From contig DASUZD010000034.1 of the NCBI GenBank assembly GCA_036377055.1, forward strand, positions 1 through 14,069: DNA of 14,069 nt, in the 5' to 3' direction. This stretch comes from DASUZD01 sp036377055. GTDB taxonomy: Bacteria; Actinomycetota; Thermoleophilia; Gaiellales; Gaiellaceae. Below the pieces are notes generated by a model. It did not search any database, was not told the origin of the DNA, and worked only from the letters and a program-made list of their open reading frames with translations. Within the stretch, counting starts at the first letter, position 1. Every line of letters begins with the position of its first letter. A program made the translations under genes and the position numbers. Shown here piece after piece: positions 1 to 6,788 of this stretch.

Positions 1-348
1 GACGCGATGGGAGACGCGGTCGCGGTCTGGAACGCGAGCGAGAACGCGGTCGTACGCCTGGACGCCGCGATTCTCGACGCCAAGCCGCCGGTCCTCGAGC
101 GACTCGCCGTTCCCCGAACCGCACGCGCAGGCCGCCGCGTCGGGTTCTCGGTCGGGGCGGCGGACGCGATGTCGGCGCTCGCGCAGCCGCCGGTCTGGCG
201 GTTCGGCGACGGCGCGACGGCGAGCGGCCCCGCCGTTGGTCACGTCTATCGCCGCGCGGGCCGCTACCGCGTCACCGTCACGGCTGCCGACCTCGCCGGC
301 AACCGGGCGACGGCGAGCGCGACGATCCTCGTCCGGAAGCGCGGATAG
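1..348 (+). CDS. PKD-domain protein, C-terminal part (5' end outside window)
   Basis: The frame is open to the first base of the window, so only the last ~115 residues are present. The tail carries a recognisable PKD (polycystic kidney disease) Ig-like fold: a WRFGDGATASG core (the WDFGDG-type turn), then a GHVYRRAGRYRVTVTAADLAG strand pair, ending with ATASATILVRKRG. PKD domains are extracellular beta-sandwich modules of surface or secreted proteins, so an exported protein is likely, but the catalytic or anchoring part lies upstream. A possible internal ATG at base 7 is not preceded by a ribosome site and is probably not the start. The TAG stop (346-348) directly abuts the stop codon of the convergent ABC operon. 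Domain call good; overall function unknown. Confidence 0.75.
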   Translation, partial: DAMGDAVAVWNASENAVVRLDAAILDAKPPVLERLAVPRTARAGRRVGFSVGAADAMSALAQPPVWRFGDGATASGPAVGHVYRRAGRYRVTVTAADLAGNRATASATILVRKRG

Positions 349-1335
349 CTACGCGCGCACGCAGGCCGCACGGTGCTCGGGCGAGCGCGCCGCCGCCGGG
401 CGCTCGAGCTGCGGGTCGACCTGCGGGCAGATCTCGATCGCGATCGGACAGCGCGGATGGAAGCGGCACCCAGACGGAATTCGCGTCGCGTCGGGAGCCT
501 CCCCGCGCAGGATCTGCGGGCGGCGACGTCGCCGCGGGTCTCGGCTCGGGACGACCGACAGGAGCGCTCGCGTGTACGGGTGCTGCGGGTTCTCGACGAC
601 CTCGCTCGCCGGGCCCTCCTCGACGATTCGGCCCAGGTACATCACGCAGATGCGGTCGGCGAAGCGAGCGGCGGTCGAGAGGTCGTGCGTGATCATCAGG
701 ATTCCGAGGCCACCGGCGCGCAGCGAGTCGAGCAGCTGGAGGATCCCGGCCCGCACGGAGACGTCCAGCATGGACACCGGCTCGTCGGCGACGAGGAGCT
801 CCGGCTCGAGCACCAGCGCGGCGGCGATCGCGACCCGCTGCCGCTGTCCGCCGGAGAGCTCGTGCGGGTACCGGTCGAGGAAGAGCTCGGGCGGCGAGAG
901 CTCCACCCGGGCGAGCGCGTCCCGCACGCGCTCGGCCCGCTCCGCGCGAGACCCGAGCCGGTGGATGACGAGCGGCTCCTCGACGGCGGCGCGGACGCGA
1001 AGCCGCGGGTCGAGCGACTCGTACGGATCCTGGTAGACGATCTGCATCCGCCGCCGGAGCGGCCGCAGCGCGCTCGGGCCGAGCTGCGTGATGTCGCTGC
1101 CCTGGAAGCGAACCGTTCCGGAGACGGGATCGACCAGCCGGAGAACCGTCTGGGCGGTCGTCGTCTTCCCACAGCCGGACTCGCCGACGAGCGCCACGAG
1201 CTCGCCCGACCCCACGTCGAGCGTGACGCCGTCGACAGCGTGGACGTCGAGCCGAGGCCGCCGCGCGAGCGTCCCGACGAGGCCGCGCGGAACCGGGTAG
1301 CGGACGACGAGGTCCTCGACCGCGAGCAGCGTCAT
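349..1335 (-). CDS. Peptide ABC transporter ATP-binding protein, DppF/OppF type
   Basis: This is one of the two cytoplasmic ATPases of a dipeptide/oligopeptide importer (328 aa). Visible motifs: Walker A GESGCGKT (51-58), Q-loop YQD (101-103), signature LSGGQ (160-164), Walker B LLVADEP (180-186), switch His217, then the C-terminal oligopeptide-transporter extension GCRFHPRC (289-296) with Cys303 and Cys325, the Cys pattern known to bind an Fe-S cluster in some family members. The start ATG (1333-1335) forms a 4-base ATGA overlap with the stop of the upstream DppD-type gene and has a GGAG site 7 bases upstream. An upstream in-frame GTG at 1452 lies inside the previous gene and was rejected. 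It is the last gene of the operon, ending flush against the convergent PKD gene. Exact substrate cannot be read from the ATPase. Confidence 0.93.
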   Translation of the reverse strand: MTLLAVEDLVVRYPVPRGLVGTLARRPRLDVHAVDGVTLDVGSGELVALVGESGCGKTTTAQTVLRLVDPVSGTVRFQGSDITQLGPSALRPLRRRMQIVYQDPYESLDPRLRVRAAVEEPLVIHRLGSRAERAERVRDALARVELSPPELFLDRYPHELSGGQRQRVAIAAALVLEPELLVADEPVSMLDVSVRAGILQLLDSLRAGGLGILMITHDLSTAARFADRICVMYLGRIVEEGPASEVVENPQHPYTRALLSVVPSRDPRRRRRPQILRGEAPDATRIPSGCRFHPRCPIAIEICPQVDPQLERPAAARSPEHRAACVRA

Positions 1336-2297
1336 CCGCCGACTCCGTTCAGGTGACAGGCCGCTGCGTGGCCGTCGTCGAGCGCGCGCAGCGCCGGCCG
1401 CAGCGTCCCGCACGGGTCGAAGCGCCGGTCGCAGCGGGGTGAGAACGGGCATCCGACGAGCTCGCGGTCGAGCCGCGGCGGCGCGCCGGGGATCGAGACG
1501 ACGGGCGCGTCACGGCCGTCCAGGTCGGCCGTCGCCGCAAAGAGGAGACGCGTGTACGGGTGGCGCGGGTCGTGGTAGAGCGCGTCGACCGGTCCGCGCT
1601 CGACGATCTCGCCCGCGTACATCACCGCCGCGGCGTCGCAGAGCTGGGCGACGACCGGCAGGTCGTGGGTGACGAGGATCAGGGCGAGCCCGAAGTCGCG
1701 GCAGAGGGCGTCGAGAAGCTCGAGGATCTGCGCCTGCACCATCACGTCGAGCGCGGTCGTCGGCTCGTCCGCGATCAGCACACGCGGGTTGCACGAGAGC
1801 GCCATCGCGATCGCGGCGCGCTGGCGCATCCCGCCGGAGAGCTCGTGCGGGTACCGCTTCGCGCGCGCTGCAGGAATCCCGACCGACTCGAGCAGCTGCG
1901 CCGCGCGCGCCCGGGCGGCGCCGCCCCGCGCTCGTCCGTGCAGCTCGAGCGCCTCGACGATCTGCGACCCCACCGTTCGCACGGGGTTGAGCGCGTTCAT
2001 CGCGCCCTGGAAGACGATCGCGACGTCGACCCAGCGGCGCGGGCGGATGGTCGCCTCGCCGCCCGCCAGCACGTCCTTTCCGTCCAGGAGCACGCGACCG
2101 GACGCCGACGCCGTCGGCGGGAGCAGCCCCATGATCGCGAGCGCGGTCGTCGTCTTCCCGCAGCCGGACTCGCCGACCAGGCCGACGCGCTCACCGGTGC
2201 CAACGCCCAGGGACAGTCCCTGGACGGCGTGCAGCTCGCCGCCGTCCGGGAGCTCGAACCAGACGTGGAGGTCCTCGACCTGGAGCAGCGTGCTCAC
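1332..2297 (-). CDS. Peptide ABC transporter ATP-binding protein, DppD/OppD type
   Basis: This is the second ATPase of the importer (321 aa). Walker A GESGCGKT (42-49), Q-loop Gln97 (FQGAMNALNP), signature LSGGM (153-157), Walker B VLIADEP (173-179), switch His211, and the C-terminal peptide-transporter extension GCPFSPRC with further cysteines. LSGGM in place of LSGGQ and the NALNP stretch are usual for the DppD/OppD paralogue, and LSGGQRQR for DppF/OppF, so the pair is a normal heterodimer. The chosen start is GTG at 2295-2297, overlapping the permease stop as GTGA. There is no strong Shine-Dalgarno, consistent with translation by coupling. The open frame continues far upstream through the permease gene, but that part is not protein-like. 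Confidence 0.93.
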   Translation of the reverse strand: MSTLLQVEDLHVWFELPDGGELHAVQGLSLGVGTGERVGLVGESGCGKTTTALAIMGLLPPTASASGRVLLDGKDVLAGGEATIRPRRWVDVAIVFQGAMNALNPVRTVGSQIVEALELHGRARGGAARARAAQLLESVGIPAARAKRYPHELSGGMRQRAAIAMALSCNPRVLIADEPTTALDVMVQAQILELLDALCRDFGLALILVTHDLPVVAQLCDAAAVMYAGEIVERGPVDALYHDPRHPYTRLLFAATADLDGRDAPVVSIPGAPPRLDRELVGCPFSPRCDRRFDPCGTLRPALRALDDGHAAACHLNGVGG

Positions 2298-3244
2298 ACC
2301 GACTCGGCGCCCCGGCCGACGAGGGGCCGCAGGCGGAACGTCCTCGCGCCGAGGTGCGCGACCCGCAGGCGCGGATTCAAAGCGTCCTCGAGCGCCTGCC
2401 CCACGAGGCTGCAAGCGAGGATGACGATCGCCACGAGCGCGCCCGGCGGCACGATCGCCCACCACGCGCCTGAGGAGATCGCCGCGCGCTGGAACGCGTT
2501 CTCGATCACCTTCCCGAGCGAGATCCGGCTCGGGTCGCCGAGGCCGAGGAACGACAGCGCGGTCTCGTCGAAGACGGCGACCGCCACGGTCAAGACAGTG
2601 TTCGCGATCAGCAAAGGCGCGACCTGCGGGAGCACGTGGCGGAGGACGATCCGCGCGTGCCCGGCGCCCAAGGCACGCGCACGCTTCACGTAGACCCGCT
2701 CGCGGACGCTCTTCACCTGCGCCCGGATCACGCGCGCCGTGCCCGTCCAGAGCAGGATCCCGATCACGATCACGATGTGGAACAGGCTCGGGCCCCAGAT
2801 CGCGGCGACGACGATCATCAGCGGCACGTCCGGGATGACGAGGAAGTAGTCCGTGATCCGCATCAGGAGCGTGTCGACCCAGCCCCCGAAGTAGCCCGAC
2901 ACGATGCCGACGACGCCGCCGATCAGGATGGACACGGCCGTGGCCGCGAAGCCGACGACGAGCGAGATCCGCGCGCCCCACATCAGCAGCGTGACCATGT
3001 CGATCCCGCCGTCGTCGAGCCCGAGCGGGTGGCTACGCGACGGGCGCCCGAACACCGGGCCGACCTGATCGTGCAGGCCGTACGGCGCGATCCAGGGCGC
3101 AAGCACGGCCGCGAGCGCGATCACCAGGAGCAGCACCGCGCCGACCGTTGCCGACGGGCGCCGCCGAATCGTCTCCCACACGAGCCCGCGCCGCGAGCGG
3201 ACCGGCGCCTCCTCGACTCCGGGCTCGTACAAGACGACGCTCAT
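2294..3244 (-). CDS. Peptide ABC transporter permease, DppC/OppC type
   Basis: Inner-membrane subunit of the importer (316 aa). The N-terminus has a cytoplasmic stretch, one hydrophobic helix (about 33-54) and an extracytoplasmic loop with SHPLGLDDGGIDM, the family's HPLGTDxxGRD-type segment. About five further membrane helices follow. The cytoplasmic EAA loop that docks on the ATPases is at about 184-207 (VYVKRARALGAGHARIVLRH). Starts at ATG 3242-3244 in an ATGA overlap with the DppB-type gene. It is directly followed by the DppD-type ATPase in a GTGA overlap. Length and topology are normal for DppC. The family is certain; the peptide class transported is not. Confidence 0.93.
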   Translation of the reverse strand: MSVVLYEPGVEEAPVRSRRGLVWETIRRRPSATVGAVLLLVIALAAVLAPWIAPYGLHDQVGPVFGRPSRSHPLGLDDGGIDMVTLLMWGARISLVVGFAATAVSILIGGVVGIVSGYFGGWVDTLLMRITDYFLVIPDVPLMIVVAAIWGPSLFHIVIVIGILLWTGTARVIRAQVKSVRERVYVKRARALGAGHARIVLRHVLPQVAPLLIANTVLTVAVAVFDETALSFLGLGDPSRISLGKVIENAFQRAAISSGAWWAIVPPGALVAIVILACSLVGQALEDALNPRLRVAHLGARTFRLRPLVGRGAESV

Positions 3245-4203
3245 GCCGTGATCCGGGGATCGAGCTTGAAGTACAGGAGGTCGGCGACGAGGTTGCACAC
3301 GACCACCGAGATCGTGAGCAGCAGGAACGCGCCCTGGAGCATCGGGTAGTCGCGCTGGAGCACGGCCTCGTAGACCGCCCGCCCGACGCCGGGCCACGAG
3401 AAGACCGTCTCGATCAGGATCGCGCCGGCGACGATGTACCCGAGCGAGAGCGCGACGAGCGTGACGATCGGGAGCAACGCGTTCGGGAGCGCGTGGCGCC
3501 GGATGATCGCCCAAGGCTTCAAGCCCTTCGCGCGCGCCGTCAGCACGTAGTCCTCGCCGAGGGTCTCGAGCATCGCCGAGCGCGCGATCAGCGTGTACTC
3601 GCCGTACAGGACGAGGCCGAGCGTCAGCGACGGGAGCGCCATGTGCGAGAGCACATCCTTCAGGTGCGTCCACCACGAGGGGTCGATCAGGAAGTCGTTC
3701 GTCATCCCGCCCGTCGGCAGGACGCCCGTGAACAGGATCACGAGCATCAGCCCGAGCCAGTGCGTCGGCATCGAGTAGAAGGCGAGGGCGCTCGAGACCG
3801 TCGCCCCCTCGACGAACGTCCCGCGCCGCCACGCGGCGACCACCCCCGTCAGCGTCCCGATCACGATCGCGAAGATCGTCCCGAGCGCGACCATCGGGAG
3901 CGTGTTCAGCGTCGCGGTCCGGAGGTTCGACCACACCGGCTGCGAGTTCTCGAACGACACACCCAGGTTGCCGTGCGCCAGCTCGCGCAGGTAGATCCCG
4001 TACTGCGTGAGCTTCGACTTGTCGAGGCCGAACTGGCGCTTGAGCGCGAGCCGCGTCTCGGGCGTCGCGTGCGGCACCCGTGAGAGGTTCGAGATCGCGC
4101 TTCCGGGCGCGAGGCGAAAGAGCGCGAAGTTGATGGTGACCGCGACGAAGACCGTGATCAGCGCGAACGCGGTCCGCTTGACGACGTAGTCGGTACCTCT
4201 CAG
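3241..4203 (-). CDS. Peptide ABC transporter permease, DppB/OppB type, probable CTG start
   Basis: Membrane subunit of the importer (320 aa if it starts at 4203). The N-terminal YVVKRTAFALITVFVAV helix followed by FRLAPG is the classic DppB opening. The EAA loop is at about 219-240 (YVLTARAKGLKPWAIIRRH), and the C-terminus ends YFKLDPRI as usual. No ATG, GTG or TTG codon exists in frame near the expected N-terminus. The only sensible start is CTG at 4201-4203, which overlaps the TGA of the binding-protein gene as CTGA and has an AGGTG motif 8 bases upstream. The same junction geometry elsewhere in the operon uses ATG or GTG. An in-frame GTG/ATG start much further upstream would add more than 100 residues of non-protein-like sequence inside the previous gene. 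Function certain; start codon inferred. Confidence 0.92.
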   Translation of the reverse strand: MRGTDYVVKRTAFALITVFVAVTINFALFRLAPGSAISNLSRVPHATPETRLALKRQFGLDKSKLTQYGIYLRELAHGNLGVSFENSQPVWSNLRTATLNTLPMVALGTIFAIVIGTLTGVVAAWRRGTFVEGATVSSALAFYSMPTHWLGLMLVILFTGVLPTGGMTNDFLIDPSWWTHLKDVLSHMALPSLTLGLVLYGEYTLIARSAMLETLGEDYVLTARAKGLKPWAIIRRHALPNALLPIVTLVALSLGYIVAGAILIETVFSWPGVGRAVYEAVLQRDYPMLQGAFLLLTISVVVCNLVADLLYFKLDPRITA

Positions 4204-5825
4204 CGCTGGTGCACCTGCGACAGGCTCAGCTTCGACAGCGAGTTGAACGGCCCCTGCGGCGAGCTCACGAGGCCCGTCCACTTCGAGCTCGTCGCGCTGA
4301 GGTGGTTCTGCGCCGCGAGCCAGAGGTAGGGACGCTGCTTGGCGAGGTACGACTGCATCTGCCAGACGATCGCCTTGCGCTTCTGCTGGTTCGGCGTCAG
4401 CTGCTGGCGCGAGTACATCTTGTCGTAGCGCTTGTCGCAGAAGCCGCTGTCGCTCCAGCCGCCGTACTGCGCGCACGTGACGACCGAGAGCATGAAGTCC
4501 GGGTCGATCAGCGCGACCCAGTCCCACATCGCGAGGTCGAAGTTGAGGTACTTGGTCCCGGGCGCCGTGATCGCGTCGAAGGCGGCGGAGGAGTCGAGGG
4601 CGCGCTGCTTCAGCTCGACGCCGATCTTCCGGAAGTCGGCCTGGATGATCTGGAACGTGCGCGGGACGCTCGACACGTCGGTCGGAGTAATGACGGTGTA
4701 GGACATCTTGTGCCCCTGCACGACGCGAATGCCGCCGGCGCCGCGCGTGTATCCGAGCTGGTCGAGGAGCCGGTTCGCGAGCGCGAGGTCGAACGACGCG
4801 GGCTTGACGCTCGGGTTGTACCAGCCGCCCGTCGCAGGCGGGACGATCGACGAGGCGGGCTCCGCGTTCCCGAGGAAGACGACGTTGACGATCCGTCTGC
4901 GGTCGATCGCGTGGTCGAACGCCTCCTTGACCCTCAGGTTCAGCAGCTCACGGTTCTTCGGCTTCTTCGGGTTCGAGTTGATGATGAAGTCGGTCTGGTC
5001 GACGCCGGGGACGTTCGTGATCGTGAACCCGGCGCTGCGCAGCGTCTTGATCGCCGTCGCCGGCACGTCCTCGATCGCGTCGATCTCCTTCGCCTTCAAC
5101 GCCTGCACGAGCGCGTCGTCGTTCGAGAACATCCTGAGGCCGAAGCCGTCGACCTGCGGCTTCGGCCCGTAGAACGAGTCGTTCCGCTGGAAAAGCGCGA
5201 TCTCGTCCTTCTTGTATTTGGCGACCTTGAACGGCCCGCCAACGACGGGCGAGGTGTTCGGGAACGTCTTCAGGTTCGCGCCCTTCGCGCCCGTGTACTT
5301 GCTCCAGACGTGCTGCGGAAGGAGCGCGAGCTGCTGGAACTGCCCGAGCACGTTCCCGACCGGCGCCTGGTACTGGACGACGAGCGTCGTCGCGTTCGGC
5401 GCGGAGGCGCGCTTGATGTGCGCGACGAGCCCGGCGGCGTTCGCGGCGCCGGTGCCCGCGTATTTGACGTCCGTGTTGATCGTCCACGCGGCGTCGGCGG
5501 CCGTCATGGGCTGACCGTCCGACCACTTCGCGTTCGGGACCGTCTTGAACGTCCACGTCTTGCCGCCGTTCGACGCCTTCCACGAGCGCGCGAAGTCGGC
5601 GACGAAGCGTCCGTTCACGCGGTCGTACTGGATGAGGAACGGGTAGATGTACTCGAACGTCGAGTAGGCGTCCTGGTTGAACGCCACGTACGGGTTCAGC
5701 GAGTCGATGCGCGAGCTCGTCCCGATCCGGAAGACGCCGCCGCTCTTCGTCGCCGACCCCTGCGCCACGGCTGCAAAGCCTGCCACCGTCGCTACCACCA
5801 CAGCAACCGGCCACCACTTCCTCAT
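4200..5825 (-). CDS. Peptide ABC transporter solute-binding protein, family 5
   Basis: Extracytoplasmic substrate receptor of the importer (541 aa, normal for SBP_bac_5). The N-terminus MRKWWPVAVVVATVAGFAAV is a Sec-type signal, with likely cleavage near Ala25 (QGSA then TKSGG). The mature part begins with the family pattern GGVFRIGTSSRIDSLNPY, followed by KTWTFKTVPNAKWSDGQPMT, VVGGPFKVAKYKKDE, LRVKEAFDHAIDRRRIVN and a C-terminal FDLAMWDWVALIDPDFML lobe. There is no lipobox cysteine, unlike the lipoprotein form common in Gram-positives, so how it is retained at the cell surface is unclear. The ATG (5823-5825) has a strong AGGAGG site 5 bases upstream, the best ribosome site in the operon, suiting a protein needed in excess over the permeases. 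Confidence 0.94.
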   Translation of the reverse strand: MRKWWPVAVVVATVAGFAAVAQGSATKSGGVFRIGTSSRIDSLNPYVAFNQDAYSTFEYIYPFLIQYDRVNGRFVADFARSWKASNGGKTWTFKTVPNAKWSDGQPMTAADAAWTINTDVKYAGTGAANAAGLVAHIKRASAPNATTLVVQYQAPVGNVLGQFQQLALLPQHVWSKYTGAKGANLKTFPNTSPVVGGPFKVAKYKKDEIALFQRNDSFYGPKPQVDGFGLRMFSNDDALVQALKAKEIDAIEDVPATAIKTLRSAGFTITNVPGVDQTDFIINSNPKKPKNRELLNLRVKEAFDHAIDRRRIVNVVFLGNAEPASSIVPPATGGWYNPSVKPASFDLALANRLLDQLGYTRGAGGIRVVQGHKMSYTVITPTDVSSVPRTFQIIQADFRKIGVELKQRALDSSAAFDAITAPGTKYLNFDLAMWDWVALIDPDFMLSVVTCAQYGGWSDSGFCDKRYDKMYSRQQLTPNQQKRKAIVWQMQSYLAKQRPYLWLAAQNHLSATSSKWTGLVSSPQGPFNSLSKLSLSQVHQR

Positions 5826-5830
5826 CTCTG

Positions 5831-5836
5831 CCTCCT
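5831..5836 (-). promoter_or_regulatory. Strong ribosome binding site (AGGAGG) of the solute-binding protein gene
   Basis: The minus strand reads AGGAGG, then CAGAG, then ATG. It occupies most of the 9-base gap between the S66 peptidase stop and the binding-protein start, the only junction in the operon that is not an overlap. It probably gives this gene independent, high-level initiation. Confidence 0.8.
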
Positions 5837-6788
5837 AACGAAACGGCGGTTCGTCGACCGTAAGCGTCTGGGCGTCGGCGTCGAGCGTATACCTCACCCC
5901 CAGCGGAATGGAAGCCAGATGCTTGCCGTGTCCGAGCGGCAGCCGGTAGAGGACCGGGACGCCGAGCGGCTCGAGGTGCTGCTCGAGCACGTCCTCGAGC
6001 GAGCGTGAGCGCGCCCAGTCGGACGCCTGCCGCTGGTCGCCCCAGTCGCAGTCCTTCATCTCGCCGACGACGACGCCGACCGCCTGCTGGAGCTTGCCGG
6101 CGTGCGCGAGCTGCGTCAGGAACCCGTCGAGGTAGTAGGGCGGGAGCTTCACGTCCTCGAAGAACAGGATCGAATCCGCGAAGTCGACCTCCCACGGCGT
6201 CCCCATCGTCTGCATCAGCAGCCAGAGGCAGCCGCCGACGAGCGGGGCGCTGACGCGGCCGCCTGCGATCGCCCTCACGTACGGGTCGTCCGGGTCCCGC
6301 GGCACCTCGCCGACCCCGCGGCCGCCGAGGACGTCGAGCAGGCGGTCGCGCGTGAACTGAGTCGTCTCCGGGTCGCCGACGCCGACCAGGCCGTTGCCGT
6401 AGACCGTCGCCAGCCCGGTGCGCTGGCGGATCGCGACATGGAGCGCGGTGATGTCCGAGTAGCCGACGAACGGCTTCGGATTGGCGGCGATCGAGTCGAA
6501 GTCGAGGAACGGGATCGCCTGTGCGGAGCCGAAGCCGCCCTGGAGGGACTGGACGACGTCGACCTCCGGGTCTTCGAAGAGCGCGACGAGGTCGGCAGCT
6601 CGCTGCTCCGGGTCTCCCGCGACGTAGTCGTCGCGCGCGAAGACGCCGTCGGCCAGCTTGACCCGGTAGCCGTGCGATTCCCACCACTCGACGCCGCGCA
6701 GGATCTCCGACCGTGCGTCGTACGGGCTCGCCGGCGCGGCGACGCCGATCGTCCCGCCGGGCCCGAGCGGCTTCGCGTAGAGCGTCAT
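5835..6788 (-). CDS. S66-family LD-carboxypeptidase (LdcA/MccF-like)
   Basis: Cytoplasmic serine peptidase of 317 aa, the usual size. Family S66 cleaves L,D bonds, classically releasing the terminal D-Ala from murein tetrapeptides (LdcA). MccF members instead cleave microcin C-type acyl-sulfamoyl-adenylate amides. The expected triad is visible: nucleophile Ser111 in FVGYSDITALH, Glu211 in ILFFEDV, and His287 in LPLGHGKH with the downstream P-L-G turn. The oxyanion region QSLQGGFGSAQ (80-90) is also present. No signal peptide, so it acts inside the cell. It starts at ATG 6786-6788 in an ATGA overlap with the M28 peptidase gene and lies just upstream of the peptide importer, suggesting it processes imported peptides. 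Whether it is LdcA-like or MccF-like in substrate cannot be decided from these motifs. Confidence 0.9.
   Translation of the reverse strand: MTLYAKPLGPGGTIGVAAPASPYDARSEILRGVEWWESHGYRVKLADGVFARDDYVAGDPEQRAADLVALFEDPEVDVVQSLQGGFGSAQAIPFLDFDSIAANPKPFVGYSDITALHVAIRQRTGLATVYGNGLVGVGDPETTQFTRDRLLDVLGGRGVGEVPRDPDDPYVRAIAGGRVSAPLVGGCLWLLMQTMGTPWEVDFADSILFFEDVKLPPYYLDGFLTQLAHAGKLQQAVGVVVGEMKDCDWGDQRQASDWARSRSLEDVLEQHLEPLGVPVLYRLPLGHGKHLASIPLGVRYTLDADAQTLTVDEPPFR

Noticed and set aside
4209..6008. A 600-codon plus-strand open frame antisense to the binding protein and S66 peptidase.
   Set aside because: Arg/Leu/Val/Glu-rich shadow sequence with no family motif. The opposite strand carries clear, full-length conserved proteins.
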